Positions 23,661 to 32,718 are shown, numbered from the stretch's first letter. The stretch: DNA of 64,000 nt from Alteromonas sp047556435 (GCF_047556435.1 NZ_CP180210.1:1302001-1366000), one strand, 5' to 3'. The notes: generated by a model from the sequence alone, not told the origin. A program made the numbers and translations.

Positions 23661-25247
23661 ATGATGCCTCTGAACCGCAGACTTTATGTACGTGTAGCCG
23701 TTGAACTTGCGCTCCTGGCGCTGACGGTAAGCCTGGTGATGGCGGCCGCGGCCTACTGGTTAAGCCTGACTCAGCAGCGTGACGTGAATCGACAGTTAGT
23801 TGTGCAATTGGCTGAGAGTGCGCAGAATACCTCTGCTATTGCGGCGTACCTTGCGGATGAAGAGCTCGCACAGGAAATTCTTAATGGGCTCGTGGCCAAT
23901 AATCTGGTTGAAGGTGCCAGAATTGAAGTGGCCAAGGGCAGTGTTATTCAGTCGGGCATTAGTGAAGGAAGCGAAGACCCGATAGCCGTTCCCCTTTTTG
24001 ACCCCTTTCTTAAAGAAGACCGTGTCGGTCGTTTAGTCGTTCTGCCAGACGACAGGTTTATTCAAACACAGGCGCAGAAAATCGCCTTACAAGCCGTTAT
24101 CGGGCTCATTGCGCTGAGTATTCTTATCGCCTTCGCGGTATCAATGCTGGTTCACAAGAGGCTAACCAGTCCGCTTCGCAGGCTGACAAAAGCATTCGAG
24201 AATGTCGATGCTGGACAGCCGGAATCGATGCAGGAACTTGATATCGGTTACAAGGAAAACGATGAATTAGGTGTCATGATCCGCAGAATCAATGCACTGA
24301 TGGCGGCACAGAAAGATACGCTACTGAATGAGCGCTTGCTTAGGGAACGTACCGAGCGTCTGGAGCAGCGTTTCAGGCTGATTTTCGAACAGGCCAGCGC
24401 AGCAATAGGGTTGATCACAGCGGATGGAAAACTCCTTACCACGAATTCTGCTTTCACTGTAATGTTCTCGCCAGCGGAGGAAAACCCCGACTTTGTTGCT
24501 TTGTTCGTGGACCGTGAACGGGTAGAGAATATCTTGCAACAGATGCGTAGTGTGGAGTTTCTGGATCATATGTCGCTGGACTTAGAGTATGTGTGTGACA
24601 GGGAAGTGAAATGGGCGCATTGTTTATTCGCGAAAGTCACAGAGCAGCGCAATGCAGAGCGGGCAAAAGACAACGCTCTGATAGAAGTGGTTGCGTATGA
24701 TGTTACAGAAAGAATAGAGCGTGAGAAGAAAAACCGTTTTGAAGCCGACCACGATGCGTTAACCGGATTACTAAACAGACGTTCAGGAGAGCGCCGGCTT
24801 AAACAGTCTCTGGCGACAGCAAGGGTCAGTGGTCACCAGTTTGTGTTGTTTATGATCGACCTGGATAATTTCAAGCCGGTAAATGACACATTCGGTCACG
24901 ATGCAGGTGATGACGTGCTCGTGGCAATAAGCGAGCGTATCAAGGGTCTTCTCAATCTCGATAAGGATATCTGTATTCGGTGGGGCGGTGATGAGTTTGT
25001 TATTGCCTTCGTTGATCATCACGAACACACTCAGGCCATCTCCCGACTGGCGCAGACAATACTGGATGAGTTTCGTGTGCCGATTTCAATAAGCAACGGT
25101 GAAGCATGCGAGATTGGCGCAAGTATAGGCATCGTGCTGGCTCCACAGCACGGAGACACTATAGAGCAACTGTTGGCCAAAGCAGACAACCTGATGTACG
25201 ACGTCAAGCAGTCAGGGCGCAATTCTTACAAAATTGCAGACGGATAA
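23661..25247 (+). CDS. Membrane diguanylate cyclase with HAMP, PAS and GGDEF domains
   Basis: Protein of 528 residues making c-di-GMP. Order: transmembrane helix 1 (about 12-34), periplasmic domain (about 35-138), helix 2 (about 139-165, LQAVIGLIALSILIAFAVSML), HAMP (LTSPLRRLTKAFENV), PAS (about 234-335), GGDEF (about 355-525). The active-site motif is intact (IRWGGDEFVIAF) and DHDALTGLLNRRSGE precedes it. The product-inhibition I-site RxxD is replaced by LDKD, so feedback inhibition at that site is not expected. It starts 7 bases after the porin-like gene; the periplasmic binding protein may feed its sensor domain. Confidence 0.9.
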   Translation: MMPLNRRLYVRVAVELALLALTVSLVMAAAAYWLSLTQQRDVNRQLVVQLAESAQNTSAIAAYLADEELAQEILNGLVANNLVEGARIEVAKGSVIQSGISEGSEDPIAVPLFDPFLKEDRVGRLVVLPDDRFIQTQAQKIALQAVIGLIALSILIAFAVSMLVHKRLTSPLRRLTKAFENVDAGQPESMQELDIGYKENDELGVMIRRINALMAAQKDTLLNERLLRERTERLEQRFRLIFEQASAAIGLITADGKLLTTNSAFTVMFSPAEENPDFVALFVDRERVENILQQMRSVEFLDHMSLDLEYVCDREVKWAHCLFAKVTEQRNAERAKDNALIEVVAYDVTERIEREKKNRFEADHDALTGLLNRRSGERRLKQSLATARVSGHQFVLFMIDLDNFKPVNDTFGHDAGDDVLVAISERIKGLLNLDKDICIRWGGDEFVIAFVDHHEHTQAISRLAQTILDEFRVPISISNGEACEIGASIGIVLAPQHGDTIEQLLAKADNLMYDVKQSGRNSYKIADG

Positions 25248-25438
25248 CTCAGCCAGAGACACTAAACGCGACGCGTTATATTCAACCTCGGCGATATCAG
25301 CCTGTGGCCGCCAAATATTAAACTTTCCCCCGCCGCTAATCGTTACTTGAGTTGCCTTCGTAAACACTTGTCCAACACGACAATGCCCACCTTCATCATC
25401 TGAAGTTATGGAACTGGGCCACACGCGAAGGAATTTCT

Positions 25439-25939
25439 ATGTCTGACGTACAAATCAACGGCGACTCCTATACACTACCTGACGATCCGCGAACCACTTT
25501 GCTGGATTTTTTGCATCAGAACCTGGCTCTCTTCGGCACTAAGAAAGGCTGCGATCACGGCCAGTGCGGGGCCTGCACGGTTCTGGTCAACGGACAGCGA
25601 ATGAACGCCTGCCTGATCCTGGCATTTCAACTTAAGGGAAAAAGCATTACCACAATTGAAGGCATTGGAAGCAGCAACCAATTACACCCGTTGCAGCAGG
25701 CCTTTTTAGACAATGATGCATTTCAGTGTGGTTATTGTACCTCCGGACAGATTTGCTCTGGTGTTGCACTAATGAAAGAGGTAGCGCAAAACGCGCCCAG
25801 TATTATTTTTACTCAACGGGACGGTTCAACCCGTGAGGACATTGCCGAGCGTATGAGTGGGAACCTGTGTCGTTGTGGTGCCTATCCCAATATTGTCGAC
25901 GCGATTGAGCAGGTCATTGCATTGGAGCGTCAGTCATGA
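25439..25939 (+). CDS. Aldehyde oxidoreductase, 2Fe-2S subunit (PaoA/YagT-like)
   Basis: Small iron-sulfur subunit (166 residues) of a xanthine oxidase-family molybdoenzyme. It has the plant-ferredoxin cluster motif KGCDHGQCGACTVLVNG...C and the second 2Fe-2S motif CGYCTSGQIC...NLCRCGAYPNIV. E. coli PaoA has a long Tat signal; here the protein starts directly with MSDVQINGDSYTLPDD, so the enzyme should be cytoplasmic. ATG 25439 has AAGGAA (25428-25433) at good spacing. It overlaps the FAD subunit by four bases (ATGA). Confidence 0.93.
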   Translation: MSDVQINGDSYTLPDDPRTTLLDFLHQNLALFGTKKGCDHGQCGACTVLVNGQRMNACLILAFQLKGKSITTIEGIGSSNQLHPLQQAFLDNDAFQCGYCTSGQICSGVALMKEVAQNAPSIIFTQRDGSTREDIAERMSGNLCRCGAYPNIVDAIEQVIALERQS

Positions 25940-26961
25940 ACCCTTTTAGTGTACAGACGCTGTTAACTGAAGCCGACGTTGAAAACCTGCGGTTTGACGC
26001 GCAGGCGCGGTACATTGCAGGTGGGACAAATCTTGTCGATTTGATGAAACATCAGATAGAAACCCCCGTTAGCCTGGTAGATCTTAGTGAATGGGAGGAA
26101 GCCAGCGACATTGTGAAAACCGGGAATGGCTTTCGCATTGGGGCGATGGTTACCAATTCAGCACTGGCTAACTTTGCTTACCAGGAACCCTCGTTATCCA
26201 TGCTTTCACAAGCACTGCTGAGCGGCGCTACGGTGCAACTGCGTAATCGCGCTACCACGGGGGGAAATTTGCTGCAGCGAACCCGTTGTTACTACTTTTA
26301 CGACACCGCAAAACCCTGCAATAAACGCGAACCCGGCACAGGCTGCAGTGCATTTACCGGGATGAACAGGATTCACGCCATTTTTGGTACCAGCGAGCAG
26401 TGCATTGCGACACATCCATCGGATATGGCGGTAGCGTTGATAGCGCTGAATGCCTCGGTCAGCGTTAAAACCGCCGAGGGTAAAACCCGGGACGTCGCCT
26501 TACGCGAGTTTTATTGTATGCCTGGTGAGACACCAGACCGGGAACATGTGCTCAAGCAGGGAGATTTGGTCACCAGTGTATTTATTCCAGCAAAGACGCG
26601 AGGCACACAGCACTATCATAAGGTGCGAGACAGAGCGTCTTATGCGTTTGCATTAGTGTCTGTCGCCGCGGGACTTGAGCTTTCTGGAGAAACCATACGC
26701 TCAGTCAGCCTGAGTTTTGGCGGTGTTGGAACAATTCCATGGCATCCACAAAAAGCCCTGGACGTTCTGGAGGGAAGTGATTTTTCGGTGTCGCTCCTGG
26801 AAAAGGCCATCGACGCAGAGCTTGCTGATGCAAAGACATTTGGCAGTAACGATTTCAAACCAGGGTTACTGCGCCGTGTTTTCTTAAGCGTAATGCTTTC
26901 GCTGGCCCAGCGTCAGAAAGCGCAGCACGGACATGAGGGAGCGTTGTATGAAAACCATTAG
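25936..26961 (+). CDS. Aldehyde oxidoreductase, FAD subunit (PaoB/YagS-like)
   Basis: FAD-binding subunit of 341 residues. The FAD motif is RYIAGGTNLVDLMK (about 29-42) with GATVQLRNRATTGGNLLQRTRC. A cysteine-rich insertion (RC...KPCNKREPGTGC, plus a later Cys in TSEQC) corresponds to the extra 4Fe-4S cluster of PaoB-type subunits. The C-terminal CO-dehydrogenase-flavoprotein domain follows. It is coupled to both neighbours: 4-base overlap upstream, 14-base overlap downstream. Confidence 0.93.
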   Translation: MNPFSVQTLLTEADVENLRFDAQARYIAGGTNLVDLMKHQIETPVSLVDLSEWEEASDIVKTGNGFRIGAMVTNSALANFAYQEPSLSMLSQALLSGATVQLRNRATTGGNLLQRTRCYYFYDTAKPCNKREPGTGCSAFTGMNRIHAIFGTSEQCIATHPSDMAVALIALNASVSVKTAEGKTRDVALREFYCMPGETPDREHVLKQGDLVTSVFIPAKTRGTQHYHKVRDRASYAFALVSVAAGLELSGETIRSVSLSFGGVGTIPWHPQKALDVLEGSDFSVSLLEKAIDAELADAKTFGSNDFKPGLLRRVFLSVMLSLAQRQKAQHGHEGALYENH

Positions 26962-29152
26962 CGATAAGCGAGTTTTGGGTGAGCCGGTAAACCGCGTCGA
27001 CGGACTGTTGAAAGTTACCGGGCAGGCCAGGTATGCTGCTGAACACCGACATGAGAAGACACCGTATGTTGGGTGGCTGGTGGCTTCAGACAGCGCTGTC
27101 GGTGAAATAACGACGCTGGAAACACATGCGGCAGAGCAGGCAGATGGTGTTGTCGCGGTACTAACTTACAAAAATGCGGGCCCATTAAAACCTTTCAGTA
27201 AGCCCGCCGATGAAAGTCGTTTCACGCAAAGTCGTGCGGTATTGCATGAACCGCATATCCGTCACTACGGTGCCCCAGTCGCGTTGGTGATAGCACATAC
27301 GCTGGAACAGGCGAGATATGCCGCCAGTCTGGTCCGCTTTTCAATATCCAGAGCGACGCCTGATCTTCTTGAAAACCCCGACGACGCACAAGTCATACCG
27401 GATACACTGGACGGAGGCTTTGAACCTGACGTGCATGTGAAAGGGGCGCCGCAGGATAAGCGGAATCTCTGGTTGGAAGCGGATTATACTACGCCATCGC
27501 AAATCTCAGCCGCGATGGAACCTCATGCCACCGTCGCCAGTTTTGACGGTACTGCATTAACGGTTAATTGCAGTGTGCAGATTGTAGCGTCCGCCGTTGA
27601 AGCGCTGGCAATCACACTGGAAATGGCGCCTGAAAATATTGTGGTGAAGAGCCCGTATGTAGGCGGCGGCTTTGGCTCAAAGCTCGGTTTGCATTATGAC
27701 GCAATACTAGCCTGTATTGGGGCGCGATACCTCGAACACCCGGTAAAGGTAGTGCTTTCGCGGCGTCAGGTGTTTTACAACACGCCACACCGGGGGAACA
27801 GCTATCAATCAATATCGCTAAGCTGTGACAGCGACGGAAAGCTGGGGTATATCGGTCACAAAAGTGCCATGCCGCGAGCAAAAGGGTACCAGTTTGCGGA
27901 AGCTTCTGGTGCTGTTGCCAGGGTGACTTACAGTGCTGAAGAAATCGTCAGTACGCATCGTGTAAAAGACGTAGATTTGCCGCTTATCGACTCCACCCGC
28001 TCGCCAGGGGATGCTATCGGTTCACTGGCGTTTGAATCTGCTATAGACGAACTGGCGGTGAAAGCCGGTATGGATCCACTAACCTTTCGGCTTCGCAATA
28101 TGCCTGATGTGCACCCGGTCACTAAAAAGCGGTTTACCAGTCACCGGCTGGCGGATTGTCTCAGACAGGGTGCGGAAAAATTTGGCTGGCAGAATAAGCC
28201 GCAGGCCAGTGGAGAGATTGTTTACGGGCACGGCGTTGCCAGCGCGATGCGTATAAATATGTTAACGCCAAGTCGAGCCAGCATCTCACTGGATCAGAAC
28301 GGGCAACTGACCGTTCGCTCTGACATGACGGATATCGGTACAGGAACTTATACCATTCTTGCTCAGATAGCCGCAGAGGTACTGGGCACCGAACTGGATA
28401 ACGTGAGAGTTGAACTGGGAGATAGTCGTTCACCCGCATCCTGCGGTTCTGGGGGCTCATTTGGAGCCGCAAGCACAGGCTCTGCTTTACACAAAGCCTG
28501 TGAATCACTGCGCGACAAATTAAAAGCTGCGTTGGGCGAAGACTTTGCCGACACGGCAATCAGAGTAGACGGCGCGATGGTCCTCTGTCCGGATCATAAA
28601 GACAGACACAAGGTTCCGTTAGTCACATTATTTGACTCGTCGGCATTTCCACTTGAGGAAACCGGCGAGGTTGATGAAGATGATACCAGTGACGATGCTC
28701 AGTATTCCTGCGGTGCCCATTTTGCAGAAGTGGCAGTAAACATGACCAGCGGCGAGGTTCGACTGAAGCGTCAGTACGGTATGTTTTCGGCAGGCAAAAT
28801 CCTCAATCGAAAAACAGCATCGTCGCAGTTAAAAGGGGGCATGGTGTGGGGAGCGGGTTATGCACTCACTGAAGCCATTCATCATCATACGCAGTCGGCG
28901 AGCTTTCTAAACCCCGATTTCGGGGAGTATCACATTGCGGTAAACCGCGATATTGGCGAGGTGTCACTGGACTTCATAGAAGAGGCTGACTATGAGGCTT
29001 CACCCATTGGCGCCAAAGGGATCGGTGAGCTGGGGATCACCGGAGCCGGTGCTGCAATTGCTAACGCGATTGCCGATGCCTGTGGTGCGCGCGTTCGCGA
29101 CTTTCCGATAACCCTTGATAAGGTGATGAGTCAGCTAAAAGCGCTGGTTTAG
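26948..29152 (+). CDS. Aldehyde oxidoreductase, molybdopterin subunit (PaoC/YagR-like)
   Basis: Catalytic subunit of 734 residues. It has the N-terminal aldehyde-oxidase hammerhead domain (VNRVDGLLKVTGQARYAAEHR), molybdopterin-binding segments (SPYVGGGFGSKLGLHYD; GSGGSFGAASTGSAL) and the C-terminal active-site motif GAKGIGELGITGAGAAIANAI with its catalytic Glu. It oxidises aldehydes, probably aromatic, to acids; the actual substrate is unknown. I prefer ATG 26948 (MKTISDKRV) over ATG 26933 because GGGAG (26937-26941) is well placed for it. No molybdenum-cofactor insertion chaperone (PaoD) is in the window. Confidence 0.93.
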   Translation: MKTISDKRVLGEPVNRVDGLLKVTGQARYAAEHRHEKTPYVGWLVASDSAVGEITTLETHAAEQADGVVAVLTYKNAGPLKPFSKPADESRFTQSRAVLHEPHIRHYGAPVALVIAHTLEQARYAASLVRFSISRATPDLLENPDDAQVIPDTLDGGFEPDVHVKGAPQDKRNLWLEADYTTPSQISAAMEPHATVASFDGTALTVNCSVQIVASAVEALAITLEMAPENIVVKSPYVGGGFGSKLGLHYDAILACIGARYLEHPVKVVLSRRQVFYNTPHRGNSYQSISLSCDSDGKLGYIGHKSAMPRAKGYQFAEASGAVARVTYSAEEIVSTHRVKDVDLPLIDSTRSPGDAIGSLAFESAIDELAVKAGMDPLTFRLRNMPDVHPVTKKRFTSHRLADCLRQGAEKFGWQNKPQASGEIVYGHGVASAMRINMLTPSRASISLDQNGQLTVRSDMTDIGTGTYTILAQIAAEVLGTELDNVRVELGDSRSPASCGSGGSFGAASTGSALHKACESLRDKLKAALGEDFADTAIRVDGAMVLCPDHKDRHKVPLVTLFDSSAFPLEETGEVDEDDTSDDAQYSCGAHFAEVAVNMTSGEVRLKRQYGMFSAGKILNRKTASSQLKGGMVWGAGYALTEAIHHHTQSASFLNPDFGEYHIAVNRDIGEVSLDFIEEADYEASPIGAKGIGELGITGAGAAIANAIADACGARVRDFPITLDKVMSQLKALV

Positions 29153-29173
29153 GCGAGATGTAAATTTAGACGC

Positions 29174-29219
29174 GACACACCAGAAGCTGACCGTCACGGC
29201 GGCAAGTTTCTGGTGTGTC
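29174..29219. repeat. Long inverted repeat after the aldehyde oxidoreductase operon
   Basis: GACACACCAGAA (29174-29185) and TTCTGGTGTGTC (29208-29219) are perfect 12-bp arms around 22 bases that contain a small CCG-TCA-CGG hairpin. It sits between convergent genes. There is no clear T-run, so termination would be Rho-assisted or the element has another role. Confidence 0.7.
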
Positions 29220-29286
29220 ATGCTGATGAACAAATGAAACAAGTTGGATTATCAGCCAGCTTATTTTCTGAAAACCAGTGATATTG

Positions 29287-29838
29287 CTACCGTTTGTTGT
29301 GTTTCCCGTAGACCCGGCATAGCCCCTGGTACTCCGCCACCCCGTTGCCGTCTGCATCGAAACCCGTGCCGGTCACTTTCAACCTGCATTGGGTGCGCTT
29401 TCCGGCCAGAGGTCTGTTCAGAAATACATCTCCGTGTGTATCACCGGTATGTAAATCAACCCTGAACATAAAGTTGTCGTCCAGAATCATCACAGGGTCA
29501 CCCTCTAGCACCGTTCCGGAAAACACCTGGTAGCCTGTATTGATTAATGTGCCCTCGATAAAGTTAAATTCAGAGGTGACGTGATAGACAATGCGACCAC
29601 GAATGTCGCCGTTTAAATCGATAGTGTCTGTGCTTCGCTCCGTCTTGCCTTCCCCGGTTGGCTCGGATGTGTGCAGGATGGCCGTCGGAAAGTAATGAGT
29701 GGCTGTGCCAGACACTGGCGTCCATCGCTTGTCACGATGTTGATCCAGGGGGGCGCTTACCGCTGTGGCGCTGATGAAGATGCCATAAAGCGCGACATGT
29801 TTAGCCAAAACTGAGAGAGTGGTAATAGGTGTAGTCAT
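29287..29838 (-). CDS. Small exported protein of unknown function
   Basis: Protein of 183 residues. The signal peptide is LAKHVALYGIFISATAVSA (cleavage near residue 28). The mature part has beta-type segments (GDIRGRIVYHVTSEFNFIEGTLINTGYQVFSGTV) and a C-terminal FDADGNGVAEYQGLC with two nearby cysteines and a Ca-binding-like DADGNG. I do not recognise the family. The frame is open to 29916, but ATG 29838 has AAGGAAA at proper spacing and begins the signal peptide. It is divergent from the HTH-TPR regulator, so it may be its target. Confidence 0.65.
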   Translation of the reverse strand: MTTPITTLSVLAKHVALYGIFISATAVSAPLDQHRDKRWTPVSGTATHYFPTAILHTSEPTGEGKTERSTDTIDLNGDIRGRIVYHVTSEFNFIEGTLINTGYQVFSGTVLEGDPVMILDDNFMFRVDLHTGDTHGDVFLNRPLAGKRTQCRLKVTGTGFDADGNGVAEYQGLCRVYGKHNKR

Positions 29839-29910
29839 GGTATTTCCTTGCAGATTGGTTACCCGCAGACCACTATAGATGTCAGCAAAAAAAGCGAAAC
29901 GGACACAGCC

Positions 29911-29982
29911 GGTCATGAACGGTCATCCATAACTGGCACAATCAGATAATTACCAAACAACAGCAGACAGTATTCGGACAGT
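29911..29982. promoter_or_regulatory. Helically phased direct repeats in the divergent intergenic region
   Basis: GGTCAT occurs at 29911-29916 and 29921-29926 (10-bp period), and GACAGT at 29966-29971 and 29977-29982 (11-bp period). Repeats one helical turn apart are typical of protein-binding sites. The adjacent HTH protein is the obvious candidate, but this is inference from spacing only. Confidence 0.35.
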
Positions 29983-30008
29983 CTCTGAGGAGCCAATGCA
30001 AAGCCATT

Positions 30009-31631
30009 ATGAACACACAGGGTGATAACGTCTTTCGCTCATGGAAGGCGATTGCAAATTATTTTGGCAAGAGTGAGCGCACCGTGCGGCGGTGGGAGTC
30101 ACAGGAAGGGTTACCTGTGCACAGGCACCAGCATCAGTCGGCAGCACGTATATTTGCTTATCAAAAGGAGCTTGATACGTGGTTTGGTTCGCGCTCAGAT
30201 AGTGAGAGTAATAAGCCGTCAGAGCCGGTTCCGTCACTGTGCCTGGCATTGCTGCCGTTTGAGAAACTCATTGACGAACCCAGTAGGGCTTTCGTTGCCG
30301 ATGCCTTATGTGAGGACATAGTTGCTGATTTATCCTATCTGCCGGCAGTGACCATGATTAGCTACGCCTCCTCACGCCGACTGGTGAACAGCACGGAGGA
30401 CCTGGCTGCGCAGTTATCGTCGCTGAATGTTCATTTTTATGTAGAGGGCAGTATCCGGCTTGCGGGAGAGACATGTCGAGCCCATGTGCGATTGATTGAA
30501 CTGACTTCTCAACGGGTAGTCTGGAGTGCCCGGTACAACGATACTCCGCCTGATTGGCAGCGCCTGGGACAAATGATTGTATCAGAGCTCATCACCAGCT
30601 TGCCGCTTTCACATACATCTGTTGCACTGGCGCATAGTGAGCATCAGCGGATACATAGTCAGGCTGCCTGGGAATACCTGCACAAGGCAAGAGCGGCGTC
30701 GCTCCAATGGCAGCCTGATGCTATTACCAGGGCGATAGCGCTCCTTCATGCTGCGGACACGCTGGTCGGCGGAAGCGCATTGATACAGGCATGTCTGGGT
30801 AGAGTGTATCTGCAACTGCGGGAATCCGGCATCGACTGTTCTGATGCACCGGTTGAGAAGGTCTCGCGTATTCTTCAGGCTTTAAGAAAAACCCATCCAA
30901 AGGGATTCTTTACGCTATCGCTACAGGCATGGTTTGACTATATCAACGGCAAACTATCCCGTGCGGTCAGAGCCTTGACGCAGGCACTCCAGGCTAATCC
31001 GAACGATCCGGATGCTCTGATTTTGATCGCGAACTGCTATTTACTGGCTGGCCAGCCTGAGCTGGCTAAGCCCTACATTAGAGCGTTGCAAATTGTGGAT
31101 CCGCTTACGCCGTTAAGCCGGTGTATGCCGGGTTATTACCGTCTGATGACTGGCGATTACCGGGCAGCGGTTGCGCCTTATGAGGAGATGCTGGCGCTGG
31201 ATCCTTCAAATGACATGGCCAGACTTTTTCTTGTCTGGGTATTGGCAATTAATGGGGAGACAACACGTGTCGGCGACGTTTGTACGGGGTTTCAAGCGCA
31301 GCAGAAAGATACCTTGATTACCAAGCTGGCGTTTGCTTTTTATGCAGGTCTGCAAGGGGGCAGTGTGGATTTAGTGCTTCTTCCACAAGAGAAAAGCAGC
31401 GCCAGGGTAAATGGGATGTTGGCGCGCTTTACGGCGTTTGCCTATGCGGCGACAGGGAATAGCGAGGAAGCTGTCGCCTGGTTAGCGATAGCCATTGATC
31501 TTGGCTACTTCCCGTACCCATACATGGCCGAGCACGACACCTATTTCAGGCCTTGGCATAACGAAAGTTCGGTGAAAAAACTGCTGGAGAAGATGAAAAC
31601 GAAATGGCGCGGGTTTTTAGATGAAATTTAA
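30009..31631 (+). CDS. HTH regulator with FlgO/TolB-like domain and TPR repeats
   Basis: Cytoplasmic protein of 540 residues. N-terminal DNA-binding HTH (about 8-58, FRSWKAIANYFGKSERTVRRWE...YQKELDTWF), an adenylate-cyclase-associated/FlgO-type domain (about 75-195, LALLPFEKLIDEPSRAFVADALCEDIVADLSYLP...YVEGSIR...VWSARYND), then TPR-like repeats (about 215-520; ALTQALQANPNDPDALILIANCYLLAGQPELAKPYI). This layout belongs to one-component regulators of unknown ligand. ATG 30009 is used; GAGG (29987-29990) is rather far upstream. It is divergent from the small exported protein and convergent with the next gene (gap 4 bases). Confidence 0.78.
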   Translation: MNTQGDNVFRSWKAIANYFGKSERTVRRWESQEGLPVHRHQHQSAARIFAYQKELDTWFGSRSDSESNKPSEPVPSLCLALLPFEKLIDEPSRAFVADALCEDIVADLSYLPAVTMISYASSRRLVNSTEDLAAQLSSLNVHFYVEGSIRLAGETCRAHVRLIELTSQRVVWSARYNDTPPDWQRLGQMIVSELITSLPLSHTSVALAHSEHQRIHSQAAWEYLHKARAASLQWQPDAITRAIALLHAADTLVGGSALIQACLGRVYLQLRESGIDCSDAPVEKVSRILQALRKTHPKGFFTLSLQAWFDYINGKLSRAVRALTQALQANPNDPDALILIANCYLLAGQPELAKPYIRALQIVDPLTPLSRCMPGYYRLMTGDYRAAVAPYEEMLALDPSNDMARLFLVWVLAINGETTRVGDVCTGFQAQQKDTLITKLAFAFYAGLQGGSVDLVLLPQEKSSARVNGMLARFTAFAYAATGNSEEAVAWLAIAIDLGYFPYPYMAEHDTYFRPWHNESSVKKLLEKMKTKWRGFLDEI

Positions 31632-31635
31632 TCCA

Positions 31636-32718
31636 CTAAAAGCGCGCACTCTGTCCTTCATTGAGAATATGCAAAGGCACATCGGTGTGAAGTTGCGCTT
31701 TCATATGTAGCAATCGAAAAAGCGCAGAATGGGAGGTTTTATCCCCCATGCGCCAACTGGCATTACCGTAACCCCAGGGGATCATCACTTTGCAGTTTAA
31801 TTCGGTGGCAGCTATCAGGGCGTCTTCCGGTGTTGTATGGACCTTACGATACCAGCGGGGAGACTCCTCACTGAAATAAGAAGCAATGGGCAACAGGCAG
31901 ACATCGATATCGCCGTACTTTTTTGCAATGTCCTTAAAGTGAGGCGAGTACCCTGTGTCGCCGGCAAAAAACAGGGTTTTGCCACCGTGTTCCAATACCC
32001 ATCCACCCCACAGGGTTTTATCGTTATCCTCGTATATATAGGGCACCCAGATGCGGCTGCTGAAATGGTGCGCCGGCACAAAGTGCGCAGTAGTCGCGCC
32101 TATTTTCTCGCTGGCATACCAGGCCATTTCCGTCACCCGGTAACCGTCTTCAGAAAAATGGTCTGCAAATCCCAGAGGAACAAGGTAAGACGGAGTCGGG
32201 CCGATTTCGGCAATGTCCCCCTTATGAAAATGATCGTAATGAATATGGGAATACAGCACTGCGTTGGTTTGTTCAATGGACGCTGCTTCGGGCATTACTG
32301 CGGGATTACGGTTAAACCCTTCGGCAAGACGAAACGCCCAGTTGACCGGCCAGTCAAACTGGTTAAAAACCGGATCAATCAAAAACTGCTCACCTGAGGC
32401 AGTTTGGATTTGAAAGCTGGCATGACCGAGCCAGGTTACGGTAAAGCCTGCGTCGAGTTTGCTATCCGGATTGGGGCCGGTATATTGGCAGTTCTGCATA
32501 TAAGTTTCACAGGCAATAAGCGGTGAGGGAGGGTAGCAATTTTCCTCGCAGGTAACCGGGTAGTCGCGAAAGTCGTCATACAAATTACTGAACCGGTCTT
32601 CATAGCCTGTAGCGTCAGTGTAATTTAGTACCGCATTGTCCGGGACATTTCTATTCACCGTATTGCTGGTGGTGCAGCCGGCTAGAACAAATAAAACAGT
32701 CCATATTAATGCTTTCAC
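31636..32718 (-). CDS. Metallo-beta-lactamase-fold lipoprotein (NAPE-PLD/UlaG-like)
   Basis: Metal-dependent hydrolase of 360 residues. The metal motif SHIHYDHFHKGD and FTVTWLGHASFQIQT match the NAPE-PLD/RomA branch of the MBL superfamily; later metal ligands are in FFAGDTGYSPHF. GTG 32718 is chosen because it gives VKALIWTVLFVLAGC with a lipobox and has AGGGAA just upstream; the longer frame to 32775 destroys the lipoprotein signal. Probably periplasmic or outer-membrane anchored. Substrate unknown; phosphodiester hydrolysis is inferred from family. Confidence 0.83.
   Translation of the reverse strand: MKALIWTVLFVLAGCTTSNTVNRNVPDNAVLNYTDATGYEDRFSNLYDDFRDYPVTCEENCYPPSPLIACETYMQNCQYTGPNPDSKLDAGFTVTWLGHASFQIQTASGEQFLIDPVFNQFDWPVNWAFRLAEGFNRNPAVMPEAASIEQTNAVLYSHIHYDHFHKGDIAEIGPTPSYLVPLGFADHFSEDGYRVTEMAWYASEKIGATTAHFVPAHHFSSRIWVPYIYEDNDKTLWGGWVLEHGGKTLFFAGDTGYSPHFKDIAKKYGDIDVCLLPIASYFSEESPRWYRKVHTTPEDALIAATELNCKVMIPWGYGNASWRMGDKTSHSALFRLLHMKAQLHTDVPLHILNEGQSARF

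Noticed and set aside
31837..32397. Plus-strand 186-codon frame inside the MBL-fold gene
   Set aside because: Antisense to the HxHxDH-containing gene; no recognisable product.
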